From an uncultured Christensenellaceae bacterium (GTDB taxonomy: Bacteria > Bacillota > Clostridia > Christensenellales > MGBC116941): a stretch of 64,000 nucleotides of DNA. Below are positions 16,587 to 28,115 of this stretch, piece by piece. The position numbers and the translations under genes are program-made. The notes under the pieces are model-generated. The model did no database searches. It was not told the DNA's origin and worked only from the letters and a program-made list of their open reading frames with translations. The stretch is taken from positions 1 to 64,000 of the forward strand of contig CAJUEF010000004.1 in the NCBI GenBank assembly GCA_910585035.1. The letters run 5' to 3'. Each line of letters begins with the position of its first letter. Position 1 is the first letter of the stretch.

Positions 16587-18212
16587 TTGAAAGGAGCAAA
16601 AATACTCATTGAAGCTCTTTTGGAGCAGGGGGTTGATACCTGCTTTGGATATCCGGGAGGTAAGATTTTGGACGTTTACGACCAGCTTTATATGTATAAA
16701 GATAAAATTCGTCATATTCTCACTGCTCATGAGCAGGGGGCAGCCCACGCGGCAGACGGATATGCAAGGCTTACAGGTAAGGTTGGGGTGTGCTTTGCCA
16801 CATCGGGCCCGGGGGCAACTAACCTTGTTACGGGAATAGCAACAGCATATATGGATTCTGTGCCAATGGTGGCTATTACTGCAAATGTTCCCAGAAATCT
16901 TATAGGAACAGACGCATTTCAAGAGGTGGATATAGTAGGGATTACCCTTCCCATTACCAAGCATAATGTGATAGTCAGGGATATAGACAGGCTTGCGGAC
17001 ACGGTTAGAGAAGCTTTTCGCATTGCAAAGGAAGGAAGGCCTGGTCCTGTGCTTATAGATATTCCCAGCGACGTTTTAAAAATGGATGGGGAATTTAAAG
17101 CTAAAACACCTGAAAAACCAAGATGCAGAAATCTTTTTAGTGATGAAAATATTGAAAAGGCTGCAAAGATAATTGGTGCCAGCAAACGCCCTGTAATCCT
17201 GCTTGGAGGGGGCTGCGGCATTTCAGGCTGCGAAAAAGAGATTGAAGAATTAAGCAGTGCTCTTAACGCCCCTGTTGTTTCAACGCTAATGGGGCTTGGA
17301 AGCTATAATAAAGAGAATTTCTTCGGACTTATTGGTATGCACGGGAAAAGAGCTGCGAATTTTTCACTGGTTAAAAGCGATTTAATTATTGCTGTGGGAA
17401 CCAGATTTAACGATAGGGTGGCCTCTAATTCAGGCAGCTATGGAAAGAATAAAAAAATACTTCATATTGACGTTGATAAGGCAGAAATAAATAAAAACCT
17501 AATCTCTCACTACAATATTGTGGGAGATGCAAAGGCGGTGTTAAAAGAGCTTTTGCCAAAGCTTAAGCAAAGAGAAAACACAGAGTTTATGGAAGAAGTA
17601 AGGTTGAAGGTGCAGACACGTGAAAAAATATTTCCTCAGGAGATTATGGAAGCTATTGAAGAACTAAACCCGGATACTACAATGGTTACTGACGTTGGTC
17701 AGCATCAAATGTGGGCGGCTCAGTATTTCAACTTTAAAAGATACAGACAGCTCCTTACTTCCGGTGGACTTGGAACTATGGGGTACGGTCTTGGCGCTGC
17801 AATAGGCGCTAAGCTGGCAGATGAAAAAAGAAGCGTTACCCTTATTACAGGAGACGGGTGTTTTGGTATGAACTGCAATGAACTGGTAACTGTATCAAGG
17901 TACAAGGTGCCGATTGTTATATGCCTTATGAATAATGGCGTTCTTGGGATGGTGCGTCAGTGGCAGACACTTTTTTACGACCGTCATTATTCACATACGG
18001 ATTTAGGCGAAACAACGGATTATGAAGCGCTGGCAAAAGCATATGGACTGCAATATGCAAAGGCAGAAAATGAAAAACAGTTTAAAGATGCTTACGCAAA
18101 CGCCATAAAGAGTAGTGGTCCTGTGCTTATTAACTGCATTATAGGCAAGGATGAAAATGTTGCTCCTATGGTAAGCGGCAGCGGAACTGCCGATAAATAT
18201 ATTCTGGATTAG
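16587..18212 (+). CDS. ilvB: Acetolactate synthase large (catalytic) subunit
   Basis: Condenses two pyruvates to acetolactate, or pyruvate with 2-oxobutyrate to acetohydroxybutyrate, using thiamine diphosphate. The 541-residue chain has the catalytic glutamate in AHEQGAAHAADGYAR (about 47-61), the SGPGATN motif, the GTRFND FAD-domain segment and the ThDP/Mg motif GDGCFGMNCNELVT with downstream NN. TTG 16587 is chosen as the start because GGAGG (16574-16578) lies eight bases before it and overlaps the alternative TTG at 16572. It is the first gene after the T-box and pairs with ilvN. Confidence 0.95.
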   Translation: MKGAKILIEALLEQGVDTCFGYPGGKILDVYDQLYMYKDKIRHILTAHEQGAAHAADGYARLTGKVGVCFATSGPGATNLVTGIATAYMDSVPMVAITANVPRNLIGTDAFQEVDIVGITLPITKHNVIVRDIDRLADTVREAFRIAKEGRPGPVLIDIPSDVLKMDGEFKAKTPEKPRCRNLFSDENIEKAAKIIGASKRPVILLGGGCGISGCEKEIEELSSALNAPVVSTLMGLGSYNKENFFGLIGMHGKRAANFSLVKSDLIIAVGTRFNDRVASNSGSYGKNKKILHIDVDKAEINKNLISHYNIVGDAKAVLKELLPKLKQRENTEFMEEVRLKVQTREKIFPQEIMEAIEELNPDTTMVTDVGQHQMWAAQYFNFKRYRQLLTSGGLGTMGYGLGAAIGAKLADEKRSVTLITGDGCFGMNCNELVTVSRYKVPIVICLMNNGVLGMVRQWQTLFYDRHYSHTDLGETTDYEALAKAYGLQYAKAENEKQFKDAYANAIKSSGPVLINCIIGKDENVAPMVSGSGTADKYILD

Positions 18213-18224
18213 GAGGTGCTAGAA

Positions 18225-18704
18225 ATGACAACATTATCTTTAATTGTTGATAACAGCGCCGGTGTGCTGACAAGGGTTTCCGGGCTTATTGCAAGGAGAG
18301 GCTTTAATATAGACAGCCTGGCTGTGGGAACAACGCAGGAACCGTCTCTTTCCAGAATAACCATTGTGGTATCCTGTGATGAGGCAACGGTAACCCAGAT
18401 GGTTGACCAGATTTCCAAGCTATACTGCGTAAAATCTATTACTGTTTTGGATAAAGGCACTGCCAAATCAAGAGAGCTTATGCTTTTAAGAGTGCAGGCG
18501 GATGCACAAAACAGAAACGATATAATTGGAATTTGCAATATATTTGAAGCAAGGATAATTGAAGCGACGGCAGATTCAGTGATGATAGAGTTCGCAGGTG
18601 ATTTGGAAAAGGAAGCTGCATTTATGTCTATTATAAGCCAGCATAAAATATTGGAGCTGGCAAGGACGGGGGTTATTGCTCTGGCAAAGCAGCAGTATAT
18701 TTAA
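18225..18704 (+). CDS. ilvN: Acetolactate synthase small (regulatory) subunit
   Basis: Regulatory partner of IlvB, giving feedback control by valine. The 159-residue chain starts with an ACT domain (TLSLIVDNSAGVLTRVSGLI, then GFNIDSLAVG) and ends with the ALS small-subunit C-terminal domain. ATG 18225 has AGGAGG (18211-18216) overlapping the ilvB stop, so the two are translationally linked. A GTG at 18216 is inside that binding site and is rejected. Confidence 0.94.
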   Translation: MTTLSLIVDNSAGVLTRVSGLIARRGFNIDSLAVGTTQEPSLSRITIVVSCDEATVTQMVDQISKLYCVKSITVLDKGTAKSRELMLLRVQADAQNRNDIIGICNIFEARIIEATADSVMIEFAGDLEKEAAFMSIISQHKILELARTGVIALAKQQYI

Positions 18705-18720
18705 TGATTATAAGACGAAA

Positions 18721-18802
18721 ATGTGTTATAATAACCTCACGAAATGCTTGCAAAAGCGAAGCTTTTGATCATTTCGGAGAACATTGAAACTTATAATTAT
18801 AT
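18721..18802 (-). repeat. Family 2 repeat, hairpin module (reverse copy)
   Basis: Read on the minus strand it runs TTATAAGTTTCAATGTTCTCC, hairpin, GTGAGGTTATTATAACAC, matching the copy at 43695-43763. The hairpin core pairs CGAAATG with CATTTCG and CAAAAGC with GCTTTTG. It fills the first part of the 340-base gap between ilvN and ilvC. Confidence 0.7.
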
Positions 18803-18830
18803 AAATAAAGAAAGTTGGATTAAACGTAAT

Positions 18831-18875
18831 TAGTTTTCTTTGGTTTTACCTTTCTTTTTTAAAGGAGGGCAAGCG
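18831..18875 (+). repeat. Family 1 palindromic repeat (decayed copy)
   Basis: GTTTTCTTTGGTTTTACC then TTTCTTTTTTAAAGGAGGGCAAG: the left flank and left arm are intact, the right arm is partly changed compared with the copy 120 bases downstream. Confidence 0.6.
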
Positions 18876-18950
18876 GAGAAATAAAAGGGATGAGGGAATT
18901 AAGTAATATTTTAAATAATGTGTTAAGGAAGCCCACATATTGATGCAACT

Positions 18951-21683
<2,733 letters not shown>

Positions 21684-21701
21684 CTTTTGTTAAGTGTATC
21701 C

Positions 21702-21740
21702 AAAATCCCTAAAAAGCTGAAAACTTTTTGGGGATTTTTC
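21702..21740 (+). terminator. Terminator after ilvD
   Basis: AAAATCCCTAAAAAG (21702-21716) pairs with CTTTTTGGGGATTTT (21724-21738, one G-T pair), then TTC. This would end or weaken transcription of the ilv genes before cimA. Confidence 0.8.
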
Positions 21741-21748
21741 TTTTACTT

Positions 21749-21796
21749 TTCTTTTGTTACCTTTCTCTAAGAAAAGAAAGGTAACGCCAAAGAAAC
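21749..21796 (+). repeat. Family 1 palindromic repeat
   Basis: GTTACCTTTC (21756-21765) with GAAAGGTAAC (21776-21785), flanked on the left by TTTCTTTT and on the right by AAAGAAA, so both outer arms are present. Confidence 0.7.
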
Positions 21797-21939
21797 TTAA
21801 TAGCAATGTGTATTGTGGTAAATATATAAGACTTTCGTTTGCTCCTTTATTTTTTTAAAAGAAGATGAAAGAGAAATGGAAAAAATAAAGACTGCCTGAA
21901 TAAACAAATATATTTATTAAAGTGTTTATATGGAATAAG

Positions 21940-21985
21940 GTTTTCTTTTTGCTTCTTTTTCTTTTTTCTAAAAGAAAAAGAAGAA
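21940..21985 (+). repeat. Family 1 palindromic repeat next to the cimA start
   Basis: GTTTTCTTTTTG flank, then CTTCTTTTTCTTTT (21952-21965) with AAAAGAAAAAGAAG (21970-21983). The right arm ends just before the cimA ribosome binding site, so a hairpin in the mRNA would lie right beside it. Confidence 0.7.
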
Positions 21986-22002
21986 GAGAGAGGTGATAAA
22001 TT

Positions 22003-23568
22003 ATGAATGTGTTGATGTATGACGCAACATTAAGGGAAGGCGCCCAGGGGGTTGGGGCATCCTTTAGCGTTAATGATAAGATAAAAATAGCGGTTATGCT
22101 GGATAAACTTGGCGTACCTTTTATTGAGGCGGGAAATCCATCCTCAAATCCCAAGGATAAAGAGTTTTTTGACAGGATAAAAAAACATGAAATGAAAAAC
22201 TCAAAGTTGGTTGCCTTTGGAGCAACTGCCAGAAAAGGCGTAAAGCCTGAGGAGGACGAGGGATTAAAGGCGCTTTTGAGCGCAGATACCGAGTATGTTG
22301 CTGTGTTTGGAAAGGCTTGGGATTTTCATGCAACAGAAATATTGAAAATAAGTCCAAAGGAAAATTTAGAACTTATTGGCAATACTATTAAGTACCTTTG
22401 CAGTAAAGGGAAAAAGGTGTTTTTTGATGCGGAGCATTTTTTTGATGGGTATAAGAATAATAGTGATTATGCTTTAAAGGTGCTGGAAACGGCTGAGAAA
22501 TCCGGCGCCTACAGACTGGCGCTTTGCGACACCAACGGCGGTTGTTTTCCCCATGAGATAAGCGAAATTACGTGTGCAGTGGTGGAGCGTTTTGGGGATA
22601 TAATAGGAATTCACTGTCATAATGACACGAATATGGCGGATGCCAATTCCATTGCGGCAGTGAGAAGCGGCGCAAAAATGGTGCAGGCGACTATTAACGG
22701 CATTGGCGAGCGTTGCGGCAACTGTAATCTTTGCACTATTATACCAAGCCTTCAGCTTAAGCTGGGTTATTCCTGCATTGACGGGGAAGCCCTTAAAGGA
22801 ATTACAAAATTCAGCCGCCAGTTCAGCGAGATAGCAAATATAAGTTTAGACGCGAAGACACCTTACGTGGGCAAAAACACCTTTAAGCATAAGGGAGGAA
22901 TGCATATTGACGCTGTAAATAAAAATCCTCTTTCCTTTGAGCATATATCTCCGGATATGGTTGGTCAGTCAAGACAGTTTATTTTAAGCGAGGTTGCGGG
23001 GCGCGTGGCTGTTATAGATAAGGCAAAGTCCATACTTCCAGGCATTGAAAAATCCAGCCCTATAGCTGTGAAAATACTGGATAGGCTGAAAGAGCTTGAA
23101 AACAAAGGCTACGTTTACGAGGAGGCAAACGCATCCTTTGAGCTGGAGATAAAAAGAATTGCAGGCTTAAAAAAGAACTGGTATGAGGTTAAGGAGTTTA
23201 AGGTCGTAACCGACAAGCCGAAGAAAAGAGGTATGGGGGTTGCATATGCTATAGTTGAGGCGGAAGTAGACGGAGAGGTTAAAATTACGGGAGGAAAGGG
23301 CAACGGTCCTGTTAATGCTCTTGATAAAGCTATGAGAAGCGCTCTTGAAGTATTCTTTCCGTGTCTTAAAGAAGTTGTGCTGACTGATTATAAGGTTAGA
23401 GTGCTGGATTCACGGCATGCTTCCGCTTCAAAGGTAAGGGTGCTTATTGAAAGCACGGACGGCACGGATACATGGAGCACTGTGGGCGTGTCTGACGACG
23501 TTATTACCGCAAGCTATATTGCTCTTACTGACAGTATCGAATACAAACTGGACAAGGAGGAGAAATAA
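22003..23568 (+). CDS. cimA: (R)-citramalate synthase
   Basis: Condenses pyruvate and acetyl-CoA to citramalate, opening the threonine-independent route to 2-oxobutyrate and isoleucine. The 521-residue chain has the DRE-TIM motif as [20 protein letters not shown] (residues 7-26), then [25 protein letters not shown] and the metal motif [14 protein letters not shown], followed by a LeuA-type allosteric domain (about 390-515). ASFS and SNPKDKEFF are typical of the citramalate group rather than 2-isopropylmalate synthases. GAGAGGTGAT precedes the ATG. Followed two bases later by leuC. Confidence 0.9.
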   Translation: MNVLMYDATLREGAQGVGASFSVNDKIKIAVMLDKLGVPFIEAGNPSSNPKDKEFFDRIKKHEMKNSKLVAFGATARKGVKPEEDEGLKALLSADTEYVAVFGKAWDFHATEILKISPKENLELIGNTIKYLCSKGKKVFFDAEHFFDGYKNNSDYALKVLETAEKSGAYRLALCDTNGGCFPHEISEITCAVVERFGDIIGIHCHNDTNMADANSIAAVRSGAKMVQATINGIGERCGNCNLCTIIPSLQLKLGYSCIDGEALKGITKFSRQFSEIANISLDAKTPYVGKNTFKHKGGMHIDAVNKNPLSFEHISPDMVGQSRQFILSEVAGRVAVIDKAKSILPGIEKSSPIAVKILDRLKELENKGYVYEEANASFELEIKRIAGLKKNWYEVKEFKVVTDKPKKRGMGVAYAIVEAEVDGEVKITGGKGNGPVNALDKAMRSALEVFFPCLKEVVLTDYKVRVLDSRHASASKVRVLIESTDGTDTWSTVGVSDDVITASYIALTDSIEYKLDKEEK

Positions 23569-23569
23569 A

Positions 23570-24838
23570 ATGATGACTATGACGCAGAAAATACTGGCGC
23601 ATTACAGCAAAAGAGACAAGGTTAATGTGGGTGAGATTTTAAGCTGTGACGTTTCCCTTACTCTGGCAAACGACGTGACTGCGCCCCTTGCAATAGATGT
23701 GTTTCGTAAGACAGGGGTTAAGGATGTTTTTGATAAGGAAAGGGTTGCCCTTGTGCCCGACCACTTTGTACCCAATAAAGATATTGCTTCTGCAATGCAG
23801 GTAAAGAAAATGCGTGATTTTGCAAAGGAATACGAGCTGCCTAATTTTTTTGAGGTGGGCTGCATGGGGGTTGAACATGCCATAATTCCAGAAAAAGGCT
23901 TAGCCGTGCCCGGGGATTTAATTATAGGTGCAGATTCTCACACCTGTACCTATGGCGCTCTCGGCGCTTTTTCCACAGGCGTTGGCAGCACTGACCTTGG
24001 CTGCGCAATGGCAACGGGCAAGTGCTGGTTTAAAGTTCCGCCGACAATTCGGTTTAATCTTAGGGGCAGGCTTAACCCGGGGGTTACGGGCAAGGACGTA
24101 ATACTATATATTATAGGTAAAATCGGAGTGGACGGCGCAGCGTATGCCGCTATGGAGTTTGGCGGCGACGGGGTTAAAACCCTTTCCATGGATGACAGAT
24201 TCACTATTGCAAATATGGCTGTGGAGGCAGGGGCCAAAAACGGTATTTTTGAGGTGGATGATGTTGCAATGTCCTATGCAAGGTATCACAGCAAAAGAGA
24301 ACCAAAGGTGTTTACCCCCGATGAAAATGCAGAATATCTCGCTGTAATTGATATTGATTTGGAAAACGTGCCTATAACAGTGGCCTATCCTCATTTGCCA
24401 TCCAACGCAAGGACTATAGAGCAGGCGAAAAAAGACCACATTGAAATTGACCAGGTGGTAATTGGCTCTTGTACTAACGGGCGACTGTCAGATATGGGCA
24501 TTGCGGCAAAGGTACTTAGAGGACGGCATGTGGCAAAAGGAGTGCGCTGCATTGTAATTCCAGCTACCCAGCAGGTTTATAAGGACTGTATAAAGCTTGG
24601 GTATACAGATATATTTATTGATGCCGGATGTGCGGTGTCCACCCCGACATGCGGACCGTGTCTTGGCGGACATATGGGAATACTGGCAGAGGGCGAGAGA
24701 GCAGTTGCCACAACAAACAGAAACTTTGTGGGAAGAATGGGGCATCCAAAGAGCGAGGTGTATCTTGCTTCACCTGGTGTAGCTGCCATGTCCGCAGTGG
24801 CGGGATATATTACTGATGAAATAAAGGAGGATAAATAA
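23570..24838 (+). CDS. leuC: 3-isopropylmalate/citramalate dehydratase large subunit
   Basis: Aconitase-type Fe-S isomerase subunit. At 422 residues it is the short (archaeal/clostridial) LeuC type. The cluster cysteines lie in [13 protein letters not shown] (about 305-317) and [15 protein letters not shown] (about 359-373), with [15 protein letters not shown] upstream. ATG 23570 follows the cimA stop by one base and has AAGGAGG (23554-23560) nine bases upstream; an in-frame extension back to 23447 lies inside cimA and is rejected. With CimA and LeuB it would convert citramalate to 2-oxobutyrate as well as serve leucine synthesis. Confidence 0.94.
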   Translation: MMTMTQKILAHYSKRDKVNVGEILSCDVSLTLANDVTAPLAIDVFRKTGVKDVFDKERVALVPDHFVPNKDIASAMQVKKMRDFAKEYELPNFFEVGCMGVEHAIIPEKGLAVPGDLIIGADSHTCTYGALGAFSTGVGSTDLGCAMATGKCWFKVPPTIRFNLRGRLNPGVTGKDVILYIIGKIGVDGAAYAAMEFGGDGVKTLSMDDRFTIANMAVEAGAKNGIFEVDDVAMSYARYHSKREPKVFTPDENAEYLAVIDIDLENVPITVAYPHLPSNARTIEQAKKDHIEIDQVVIGSCTNGRLSDMGIAAKVLRGRHVAKGVRCIVIPATQQVYKDCIKLGYTDIFIDAGCAVSTPTCGPCLGGHMGILAEGERAVATTNRNFVGRMGHPKSEVYLASPGVAAMSAVAGYITDEIKEDK

Positions 24839-25327
24839 ATGACAGTGTTTAAATACGGAGACAATGTTGACACAGACGTTATTATTCCCGCCCGCTATTT
24901 GCAAATTGCCGATATAAAAGAGCTTGCAAAACATTGCATGGAGGATATTGACGGCAGCTTTGTAAAAAATGTGAAAAGTGGCGACGTTATAGTCGGAGGA
25001 CGTAATTTTGGAAGCGGGTCATCCAGAGAGCATGCGCCCCTTGTCATAAAGGAAAACGGAGTTGCCTGCGTTATTGCACAGAGCTTTGCACGAATATTTT
25101 ACCGTAACTGCTTAAACGTGGGACTGCCTGTTTTAGAGTGTAAGCAGGCTGCAAAGGAGATAAACGGTGGGGACGAGGTGGAAATAGACTTTGAAAAGGG
25201 AATTATAAAGAACATTACCACAGGAAAAGAATATGAGGCGGAAAAATTCCCTGAATTTATAAAAAGGCTTATTGAAGCGGGGGGTCTTTTAGAATATACC
25301 AAGGAGATGGTTAAATGTACAAAGTAG
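24839..25327 (+). CDS. leuD: 3-isopropylmalate/citramalate dehydratase small subunit
   Basis: Small swivelling subunit of LeuCD, 162 residues, with the family motifs [13 protein letters not shown] (8-20) and [16 protein letters not shown] (about 51-66). The ATG abuts the leuC stop and has AAGGAGG upstream. The 3' end overlaps leuB by 13 bases, so translation of the three leu genes is probably coupled. Confidence 0.95.
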   Translation: MTVFKYGDNVDTDVIIPARYLQIADIKELAKHCMEDIDGSFVKNVKSGDVIVGGRNFGSGSSREHAPLVIKENGVACVIAQSFARIFYRNCLNVGLPVLECKQAAKEINGGDEVEIDFEKGIIKNITTGKEYEAEKFPEFIKRLIEAGGLLEYTKEMVKCTK

Positions 25328-26379
25328 CGCTGATAAAAGGAGACGGCATTGGCCCTGAAATTGTGGACTGCACTCTTATGGTTCTTAATAGGGTGTGCGA
25401 AAAGCATGGCATTGATATAGAATATGAAACTGCTCTTATGGGAGGAGAAGCCTTGGATGCTGTGGGCGTTCCTCTGCCTGATGAGACAGTGGCAAAATGC
25501 AAAGAGAGCGACGCTGTGTTTCTTGGCGCAGTTGGCGGCGAAAAGTGGGATAAGCTTCCGGGGCACTTGCGCCCTGAAGCGGGACTGCTGGGTATTCGCA
25601 AAGCTCTTGGGCTGTATGCAAATCTGCGCCCTGCGGTTATGTATGAGGCTTTAAAAAGCGCATGCCCTTTGAGTCAAAAGTCCATAGAAGGCGGAGTGGA
25701 CATAATGGTTGTGCGTGAGTTGACAGGGGGCATATATTTTGGCGAGCGTGGCAGCGGAGGAAAAGGCGAAGATGAGTATTCCTTTGATACGGAAAAATAT
25801 ACTGTAAAGGAAGTCAGGCGCATTGCCAAAAGGGCCTTTGAGCTGGCAATGGAAAGAAACAGGAAGCTTACAAGTGTGGACAAAGCCAATGTGCTGGAAA
25901 GCTCACGGCTGTTTAGAAGAGTGGTAAGCGAGGTTGCTGAGGAATATCCCATGGTGGAGCTTAATCACATGTATGCAGATAACTGCGCTATGCAGCTTGT
26001 GCGAAGTCCTGGGCAGTTTGACGTTATTGTGACTACAAACATGTTTGGAGACATTCTTTCAGACGAGGCTTCCATGATAACCGGTTCCCTTGGCATGCTG
26101 CCTTCCGCCAGTCTTGGTGACGGCAGGTTCGGACTTTATGAGCCAATTCACGGCTCTGCGCCTGATATTGCGGGAAAGGGAATTGCCAACCCTATGGCGT
26201 CCATTCTCTCCGCCGCTATGATGCTTAGGCATTCCTTTTGCGAAACTATTGCTGCAAGGGATATTGAGCAGGCTGTGGAAAATGTGCTTACTAGGGGCTG
26301 CCGCACTGCGGATCTAGCGACTGATAAAAACTATATGACTTCAATGCAGATTACAAAGGAGATTGTGAAAGAGATTTAA
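25315..26379 (+). CDS. leuB: 3-isopropylmalate/3-methylmalate dehydrogenase
   Basis: NAD-dependent oxidative decarboxylase of 354 residues. Motifs: [12 protein letters not shown] (4-15), the substrate loop [32 protein letters not shown], the catalytic lysine in [16 protein letters not shown], the metal aspartates in [20 protein letters not shown] and the adenine site [15 protein letters not shown]. Start ATG 25315 lies inside leuD with AAGGAG upstream. Last gene of the branched-chain cluster; family 1 repeat and a terminator follow. LeuB enzymes commonly accept 3-methylmalate in the citramalate route. Confidence 0.95.
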   Translation: MYKVALIKGDGIGPEIVDCTLMVLNRVCEKHGIDIEYETALMGGEALDAVGVPLPDETVAKCKESDAVFLGAVGGEKWDKLPGHLRPEAGLLGIRKALGLYANLRPAVMYEALKSACPLSQKSIEGGVDIMVVRELTGGIYFGERGSGGKGEDEYSFDTEKYTVKEVRRIAKRAFELAMERNRKLTSVDKANVLESSRLFRRVVSEVAEEYPMVELNHMYADNCAMQLVRSPGQFDVIVTTNMFGDILSDEASMITGSLGMLPSASLGDGRFGLYEPIHGSAPDIAGKGIANPMASILSAAMMLRHSFCETIAARDIEQAVENVLTRGCRTADLATDKNYMTSMQITKEIVKEI

Positions 26380-26387
26380 TTTCCATC

Positions 26388-26441
26388 TTTCTTTTACTTT
26401 TTACTTTTTCTTTTAAAAAAGAAAAAGTAACAAAAAGAAAA
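26388..26441 (+). repeat. Family 1 palindromic repeat after leuB
   Basis: TTACTTTTTCTTTT (26401-26414) with AAAAGAAAAAGTAA (26417-26430), flanked by CTTTCTTTTAC on the left and CAAAAAGAAAA on the right: a nearly complete copy with both outer arms. Confidence 0.75.
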
Positions 26442-26469
26442 TTATGAAATTAGAATAGTAAGCAGCAAT

Positions 26470-26508
26470 AAAAAAACCACGGAGACAGCAATTCCGTGGT
26501 TTTTATTT
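26470..26508 (+). terminator. Bidirectional terminator between leuB and the XRE gene
   Basis: AAAAACCACGGA pairs with TTCCGTGGTTTTT across an eight-base loop; A and T runs on both sides suit both directions. Confidence 0.85.
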
Positions 26509-26542
26509 TGCATTATATACGAAAAATATTTATAAAATAATT

Positions 26543-26887
26543 TTAATTATTAGTTTGTTTTTGCGATTGCATTTCATTTTGCGCTATTAATAAATCGTTA
26601 GCTACTTTAATGAGGTAATCCTGCAAAGGAGGACAAAGCTTATTAAAGATTTCTAAAAGGTCCTGCTGCTTTTTCTGGTTGTCCAAAAACATTTCTCCTT
26701 CGCCTGTACGAAACCAATGTTCATTTACGGAAAATTGAGAGCAAATGATTTTAATATTTTGTTCCGTTATTTTAGAACCGGCTGTTTCCAGATAACTGAC
26801 AGTATTTTGTTTTAGACCAATTTTTTCAGCAAAGACTTTTTGGCTAAGTTTTAACGCTTTTCTAAGCTCTTTAATACGTTTGTTCAT
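26543..26887 (-). CDS. XRE-family phage-type repressor
   Basis: A 114-residue DNA-binding protein. Residues 1-60 are a Cro/CI helix-turn-helix (LKLSQKVFAEKIGLKQNTVSY recognition region), followed by the phage-repressor segment VNEHWFRTGEGEMF and a short glutamine-rich helix tail without a protease or dimerisation domain. AGGAGG precedes the ATG. It is divergent from two small genes across a 142-base region containing two inverted repeats, the classic layout of an autoregulated switch. Both DNA targets and signal are unknown. Confidence 0.85.
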   Translation of the reverse strand: MNKRIKELRKALKLSQKVFAEKIGLKQNTVSYLETAGSKITEQNIKIICSQFSVNEHWFRTGEGEMFLDNQKKQQDLLEIFNKLCPPLQDYLIKVANDLLIAQNEMQSQKQTNN

Positions 26888-26952
26888 TACTATACCTCCT
26901 ATAATACAATATCAATAAATGCTAATAAAAGCAAGAAAAAAATCATGGAACA

Positions 26953-26997
26953 GTTGACAACTATCAACATTTAAGATATTATCAAGTTAATAATATC
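26953..26997 (+). promoter_or_regulatory. Promoter with two candidate operators between divergent genes
   Basis: TTGACA (26954-26959), 17-base spacer, TATTAT (26977-26982) would drive the plus-strand genes. GTTGA-N6-TCAAC (26953-26968) overlaps the -35, and GATATTAT-N7-ATAATATC (26975-26997) covers the -10 and start region. Both inverted repeats are well placed as operators for the neighbouring XRE protein. Confidence 0.6.
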
Positions 26998-27029
26998 TAT
27001 AATTGATGAATTAAAAAGAAGGTTTTAAT

Positions 27030-27212
27030 ATGGCAAGTAAAAATAATGATATACAATCTATTTTTAATAAACTCTCTGAACAAAACAAAGATATATTAAT
27101 TTTGGTAGCAACAAGCGTGAAAGTTGCACAGGATATAAACGAGCAAAATAAAAAAACAAGTAAAAACATTAGTCAGGTATCTTGTAAAATTAATAATCTA
27201 AGTGAAGAATAA
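27030..27212 (+). CDS. Small hypothetical protein (60 aa)
   Basis: Not recognised. A 60-residue polar protein (ILILVATSVKVAQDINEQNK core) predicted as helical, without signal peptide or cysteine pairs. AGAAGG lies about nine bases before the ATG, and the strong promoter at 26954-26982 precedes it. It is followed 43 bases later by an AbrB-type regulator and opposes the XRE gene, so it belongs to a small regulatory island. It could be an antirepressor or similar partner, but nothing in the sequence shows that. Confidence 0.55.
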   Translation: MASKNNDIQSIFNKLSEQNKDILILVATSVKVAQDINEQNKKTSKNISQVSCKINNLSEE

Positions 27213-27255
27213 AAGGTAATATTTTGGAAAAGCAAAATAAAGGAAGTGAAAATAA

Positions 27256-27546
27256 ATGAAATCTCTTGGTCTTGTGCGTAAGGTGGACTGTTTGGGAAGA
27301 ATTACAATTCCCAAAAGAATAAGAGAAGCCTGTAATATTCAAAAAGGCGATTATCTTGAAATATGTTTAAATAATCAATCAGAAATTATTTTTGTGCCAT
27401 GGCCAAACAAGTCGTATTCAAATATGGGAAATAAGGCAGAGGTTTTCAGGTCTAATCTGATTAATAAATTTGCTGAACAAAAAAATATAAATATTGAAAA
27501 AATTATTGAAATAATTGAAAATGAATATAAAAATTTAGATAATTAA
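27256..27546 (+). CDS. AbrB/SpoVT-type transition-state regulator
   Basis: A 96-residue DNA-binding protein whose first 50 residues are the AbrB swapped-hairpin fold: GLVRKVDCLGRITIPKRIREACNI follows the family pattern in which arginines and the LGRI-IPK turn contact DNA. The C-terminal helix is polar and unlike the Bacillus AbrB tail. AGGAAGTG precedes the ATG. AbrB proteins control stationary-phase genes. Whether it regulates locally (the XRE region) or broadly is unknown. A terminator follows at 27626-27648. Confidence 0.85.
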   Translation: MKSLGLVRKVDCLGRITIPKRIREACNIQKGDYLEICLNNQSEIIFVPWPNKSYSNMGNKAEVFRSNLINKFAEQKNINIEKIIEIIENEYKNLDN

Positions 27547-27625
27547 ATTACCTAATTTTTATTTTAAATTTTTTAATTTAAATATCATATTTTTTTGCCT
27601 GTATTAAATAATTCTTAAATTTTAT

Positions 27626-27648
27626 AACGCTTTAACAAGCGTTTTTTT
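27626..27648 (+). terminator. Terminator after the AbrB-type gene
   Basis: AACGCTT (27626-27632) and AAGCGTT (27637-27643) around TAAC, then a run of T. Confidence 0.8.
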
Positions 27649-27750
27649 ACTTTCTGTCCCTGTTTTTTTTAAAAGAAATACATTATTAATAAAGTGTGTT
27701 TGTTATGGGAATGTCTATAATAAATGCACAAATACTTATTTGAGGATAAT

Positions 27751-28010
27751 TAAGTTTTCTTTTGCTTACTTTTCTTTTTCTTAAAAGAAAAAATAATAAA
27801 ATGTTTTTGTGGGTGAAATGACTATATAAAAGGAAAAAATTGTTTTAGAGGGTGAAATAAGTTTTCTTTTGCTTACTTTTCTTTTTCTTAAAAGAAAAAA
27901 TAATAAAATGTTTTTGTGGGTGAAATGGCTATATAAAAGGAAAAAGTTGTTTTAAAGGGTGAAAATAAGTTTTCTTTTGCTTACTTTTCTTTTTCTTAAA
28001 AGAAAAGTAA
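27751..28010 (+). repeat. 107-bp tandem direct repeat built on family 1 palindromes
   Basis: Units begin TAAGTTTTCTTTTGCTTAC at 27751, 27858 and 27966, giving two complete copies (107 and 108 bases, differing at a few positions) and a third cut after its palindrome. Each unit has a family 1 hairpin followed by a spacer with GTTTTTGTGGGTGAAATG and TATATAAAAGG. They fill most of the 569-base gap 27547-28115. Confidence 0.85.
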
Positions 28011-28017
28011 GAATTCA

Positions 28018-28046
28018 TTGCTCTAATAATTATTATGTATTATAAT
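28018..28046 (+). promoter_or_regulatory. Promoter of the scaffold-GGGtGRT operon
   Basis: TTGCTC (28018-28023), 17-base spacer, TATAAT (28041-28046), directly after the tandem repeats and about 70 bases before the ATG at 28116. Confidence 0.5.
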
Positions 28047-28054
28047 AATTATCA
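28040..28054 (+). promoter_or_regulatory. Fur/PerR-like box over the -10
   Basis: TTATAATAATTATCA fits the 7-1-7 layout: the left half equals the Per-box half TTATAAT and the right half equals the Fur-box half ATTATCA, so it is one mismatch from either consensus. It overlaps the -10 and start point, where a repressor would block transcription. The AT-rich surroundings raise the chance of coincidence. Confidence 0.5.
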
Positions 28055-28115
28055 TACAAATATGCTTATATATAAAGCTTTGAAATAATCGTAATTACTA
28101 AGAAGGAGATGTGTT

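Noticed and set aside
23447..23569. N-terminal extension of leuC
   Set aside because: It lies inside cimA, has low-quality composition, and AAGGAGG sits directly before ATG 23570.
27751..28010. Possible CRISPR array
   Set aside because: The units are 107-108 bases and almost identical over their whole length; there are no variable spacers and no cas genes.
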